Below are positions 61,519 through 64,000 of a stretch of 64,000 bases of DNA, piece after piece. Position 1 is the stretch's first letter. Each line of letters opens with the position of its first letter. Source of the stretch: Moorena sp. SIOASIH (lineage in GTDB: Bacteria; Cyanobacteriota; Cyanobacteriia; Cyanobacteriales; Coleofasciculaceae); the NCBI RefSeq assembly GCF_010671925.1, contig NZ_JAAHIH010000011.1, positions 124,001 through 188,000 of the forward strand, given 5' to 3'. The notes beneath the pieces were generated by a model. It did not search any database. It saw nothing but the letters and a program-made list of their open reading frames with translations, and was not told the DNA's origin. The position numbers and the translations under genes were made by a program.

Positions 61519-61954
61519 GGTGAGCCGTCAGCCGTCAGCCGTCAGCCGTCAGTGGTCAGTGGTCACCCGGGCTATTTCATTGCTCCCCCCTTTGATAAGG
61601 GGGGCTGGGGGGGATCGATTCCAAATCCGCTTCAGGGTTGAGATCCCCCTAAATCCCCCTTAGTAAGGGGGACTTTTCATTCTAAAATTAGCGCTATCCT
61701 TTTAAAGTTTCTTAATTTGCTTTAATCAGAAATATGATATAATACTCAGTGAATATACTGAAGCCAATTTCTAATCAAAACTCTTTTCCTTCAGTTTTCC
61801 GTAGGAAGTCTAATCGTTAAGTCAGGGTAAACGCATCTAAATTAATAAGCAAAAATACTCTAAAGTTCAATACTTAGATTATTAATCTTATATCCAGTAG
61901 GGATTTCAAAATAAGACTGGTTTACCCTGCTTTAACGACTAATGACTATCACTA
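61519..61954. other. Intergenic region with CAGCCGT and CCCCC repeats
   Basis: CAGCCGT/CAGTGGT run (61525-61565), a CCCCCCTTTGATAAGGGGGG palindrome and CCCCCTAAATCCCCC (about 61586-61672). Then comes the leader shared with the upstream paralogue, including CTTATATCCAGTAGGGATTT. No gene. Confidence 0.75.
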
Positions 61955-64000
61955 ATGAAAGCTAATGAAGTTCTAACCAGATATGCAAAAGGAGAAAGGG
62001 ATTTTCGCAGGGTAAATCTCAGAGGTCAGTCATTTCAGGGGCAAAACCTTTCAGGAGCAGATTTTAGTGAAGCTGATATTAGGGGAGCAAATTTTAATAA
62101 AGCTAATCTAACCGGAACTAAGTTCTGTCAGGCGAAGGCTGGATTACAAAAACGGTGGGTAACTGTTCTTCTGTTGGTTTCCTCGATAATGTCAGGACTA
62201 TCTGGAATTGCCTCCTCGTTGGCTGGGTACTTAGTAGCGTTAATCTTTGACTCTAACAGCGTAGAAAACAGAGTCTCCGGTTGGATAACTTTGGTTTTAG
62301 TAATTCTATTATATAGTGTTATCCTGCGTCAAGGGATCGGAGCAGGAGTCGCTATCGCCATCGCCATCGCTAGCGCCAGCAACATCACCTTCGACATCGC
62401 CAGCGCCAGCAACATCACCTTCGACATCGCCTTTGCCAGCGCCAGCGCCTTAGCCTTAGCCTTAGCCAGCGCCTTAGCCTCCTTCGCCAGCGCCTTAGCC
62501 TTCGCCAGTGCCAGCGCCAGCGCCATCCCCAGCACTATCGCCTTTGCCATCGCCTTTGCCATCGCCAGCCTTATCGCCTTCGGATTAAGGGGATTCGTAG
62601 CCATAGCCGTAGCCATAGCCATAGCTTTAATATTAGTATTACTTGGTGCTTACCTGGGCTGGCGTGCTCTAAAAGGGGATCCCCGAGATGCCTGGATTCG
62701 TACTATTGCTATTGCCTTTGCTGCTACAGGAGGTACCAGTTTTTACAAAGCCGATTTAACTGATGCTGATTTTACCGGAGCTACCCTCAAAAGTACAGAC
62801 TTAAGAGAAGCTATTCTTACTCGTACCTGTTGGCGAGATACCATAAAACTTGATCAAGCAAGACCAAGTAATACTATCTTAGCTGATACGCCTGTCAGAG
62901 AATTATTAGTTAGTGGTAATGGTTATCATAAGTCTTATGTTGATGCTAATCTTAGAGGAGCAAATTTAAAAGGAGCTAATCTAAATCAGGCTAATCTCAA
63001 ATGTGCTGATATTAGCGAAGCTACGTTAGAGGATGCTAATTTAGAATGGGCTTATTTAACTGAAGCTCAAGCAGTTGGTACTGATTTTACTCATGCTAAT
63101 TTAACCGGAGCGTGTTTAGAAGCGTGGAATATTGACTCAACAACTACGTTAACTAATATTGATTGTCAGTATGTCTTTTTACTAGAGACGGCCAATTCTC
63201 AAGGAAGTCGAGAGCGTCGTCCCCATGACCCTGACCGGGTTTTCCAACCAGGAGATTTTGAAAAGCTCTATAAAAAAATTATCAATACCGTCCAGATTCT
63301 GCTGCGGAATGGTGTTAATCCAGAAGCATTTCGTCAAGCCTTTCAAAAAATAATGGCTGAAAATCCTGCAATTACTAGTGATTCGATTCAAGCCATTGAA
63401 AAGAAAGGTAATGATGTTTTAATTACCTTGGAAATTCCAGAAGCAACAGATAAAGGTAACTTTGAGAGACAATTTTTGGCAGTTTATGAAGCTAGGTTAG
63501 AAGCAGCGAAACAAACTGCTCTGTTAGAGGCTGAAAAAAGTCATAGTAAGGATTTTAAGGAAATTGTTAGAGCCACTTTGACTAGCCATAATTCATTGAA
63601 TCCTATAATCAGTCTTACAAATACAGCTAAAACGGAAAGTGATATGTCAGATAATTCACGTAATTTTAATATAGATAATCTAGATATAGATCAAAGCCAA
63701 GCTAATAATCCTAATAACTTTAATGTTTTCAACGACAATGCTAGACAAGTCAACACTATTAATTTCACATCAGAGCAAAAACAAAGCCTAGCCGAAGCAG
63801 CAGCAGAAATTCAGCAACTCCTCAACCAACTATCCCAGACTAATCCCACTACAACCAACAAAGAAAAGATGATAGTTGTAGGTGAAGTTATTGACCAAAT
63901 TGACAATAACCCAACCTTAAAAGCCAAGGTTATCAATGCCCTGAAAGCAGGAGGAGTAGAAGCTTTCAAGGAAGCGATAGATCATCCTCTTGTTAATATT
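61955..64000 (+). CDS. Pentapeptide-repeat membrane protein, runs off window
   Basis: An open frame of 682 codons without stop to base 64000, so incomplete at the 3' end. Residues 1-60 are pentapeptide repeats (MKANEVLTRYAKGERDFRRV start). Hydrophobic segments follow, then a striking AI/AS low-complexity stretch (about 130-215, codons GCCATC, GCCAGC and GCCTTA repeated), then helices to ~240. A second pentapeptide block with about a dozen units (260-395) precedes an acidic/helical region (405-560). A tail like NFTSEQKQSLAEAAAEIQQL and LKAGGVEAFKEAIDHPLVNI resembles a C-terminal module of other cyanobacterial pentapeptide proteins. Paralogue of the gene at 60571 with a shared leader. Function unknown; a membrane-anchored scaffold or sensor is a guess. 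Confidence 0.85.
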   Translation, partial: MKANEVLTRYAKGERDFRRVNLRGQSFQGQNLSGADFSEADIRGANFNKANLTGTKFCQAKAGLQKRWVTVLLLVSSIMSGLSGIASSLAGYLVALIFDSNSVENRVSGWITLVLVILLYSVILRQGIGAGVAIAIAIASASNITFDIASASNITFDIAFASASALALALASALASFASALAFASASASAIPSTIAFAIAFAIASLIAFGLRGFVAIAVAIAIALILVLLGAYLGWRALKGDPRDAWIRTIAIAFAATGGTSFYKADLTDADFTGATLKSTDLREAILTRTCWRDTIKLDQARPSNTILADTPVRELLVSGNGYHKSYVDANLRGANLKGANLNQANLKCADISEATLEDANLEWAYLTEAQAVGTDFTHANLTGACLEAWNIDSTTTLTNIDCQYVFLLETANSQGSRERRPHDPDRVFQPGDFEKLYKKIINTVQILLRNGVNPEAFRQAFQKIMAENPAITSDSIQAIEKKGNDVLITLEIPEATDKGNFERQFLAVYEARLEAAKQTALLEAEKSHSKDFKEIVRATLTSHNSLNPIISLTNTAKTESDMSDNSRNFNIDNLDIDQSQANNPNNFNVFNDNARQVNTINFTSEQKQSLAEAAAEIQQLLNQLSQTNPTTTNKEKMIVVGEVIDQIDNNPTLKAKVINALKAGGVEAFKEAIDHPLVNI

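Noticed and set aside
62329..62622. Minus-strand ORF rich in Ala/Lys/Met
   Set aside because: Shadow of the GCC-codon repeat stretch of the pentapeptide-protein gene.

Overview
The window looks like a large-genome filamentous marine cyanobacterium, probably Moorena/Moorea-like (genus is an inference). Evidence: the ndhL-DUF3007-trpA block, a tRNA-Leu(UAA) gene with a group I intron, plastocyanin and cytochrome c6 genes, a magnesium-chelatase H-type subunit, frequent GCGATCGC (HIP1) octamers, and a very heavy load of interspersed short repeats between and inside genes. No CRISPR array or rRNA was seen.

Layout. 1-9.7 kb: four tandem DUF3604 (PHP-like) secreted hydrolase genes, the first cut by the window edge. 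An IscB nuclease gene with its upstream omega-RNA region sits between genes 1 and 2. 10-16.9 kb: an exported 5'-nucleotidase, a decayed xisH/xisI pair, a formylglycine-generating-enzyme homologue, a small conserved protein and an exported HAD phosphatase. With the DUF3604 genes these suggest an envelope phosphoester/sulfoester theme. 17-19.1 kb: trpA, DUF3007 and ndhL on the minus strand, then intron-containing tRNA-Leu. 20-25.6 kb: a duplicated Calx-beta-like ORF between relics, then four near-identical Rpn/DUF4351 PD-(D/E)XK genes made by nested duplication. 25.6-31 kb: a CYTH protein and a Mg-chelatase H/CobN-type gene carrying two in-frame repeat blocks. 32-41 kb: an OmpR-type two-component pair, fasciclin and BON envelope proteins, a class II aldolase and an aldehyde dehydrogenase. 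41-53 kb: amidase, two PD-(D/E)XK-like genes, trpG-MBL-histidine kinase, a hybrid kinase, aminopeptidase P, an ATP-grasp ligase-like protein. 53-56.4 kb: a cupin dioxygenase, a Cys-repeat lipoprotein, then plastocyanin and cytochrome c6 genes whose proteins share a lipoprotein-like leader and acidic linker and whose upstream regions share a GAC-N5-GTC palindrome. 56.6-60.2 kb: a tnpB element broken by two repeat insertions and an intact tnpB element. 60.5-64 kb: two paralogous pentapeptide-repeat membrane proteins, the first apparently truncated at a repeat, the second running off the window.

The most distinctive signals are (a) the matched, apparently membrane-tethered plastocyanin/cytochrome c6 pair with a shared operator-like site; (b) several families of small repeats that behave as mobile cassettes, with filled versus empty sites visible inside this window and several copies sitting in frame within genes; and (c) IscB and TnpB elements whose ends carry similar hairpins. 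Functions are assigned by reading motifs; no database search was run.
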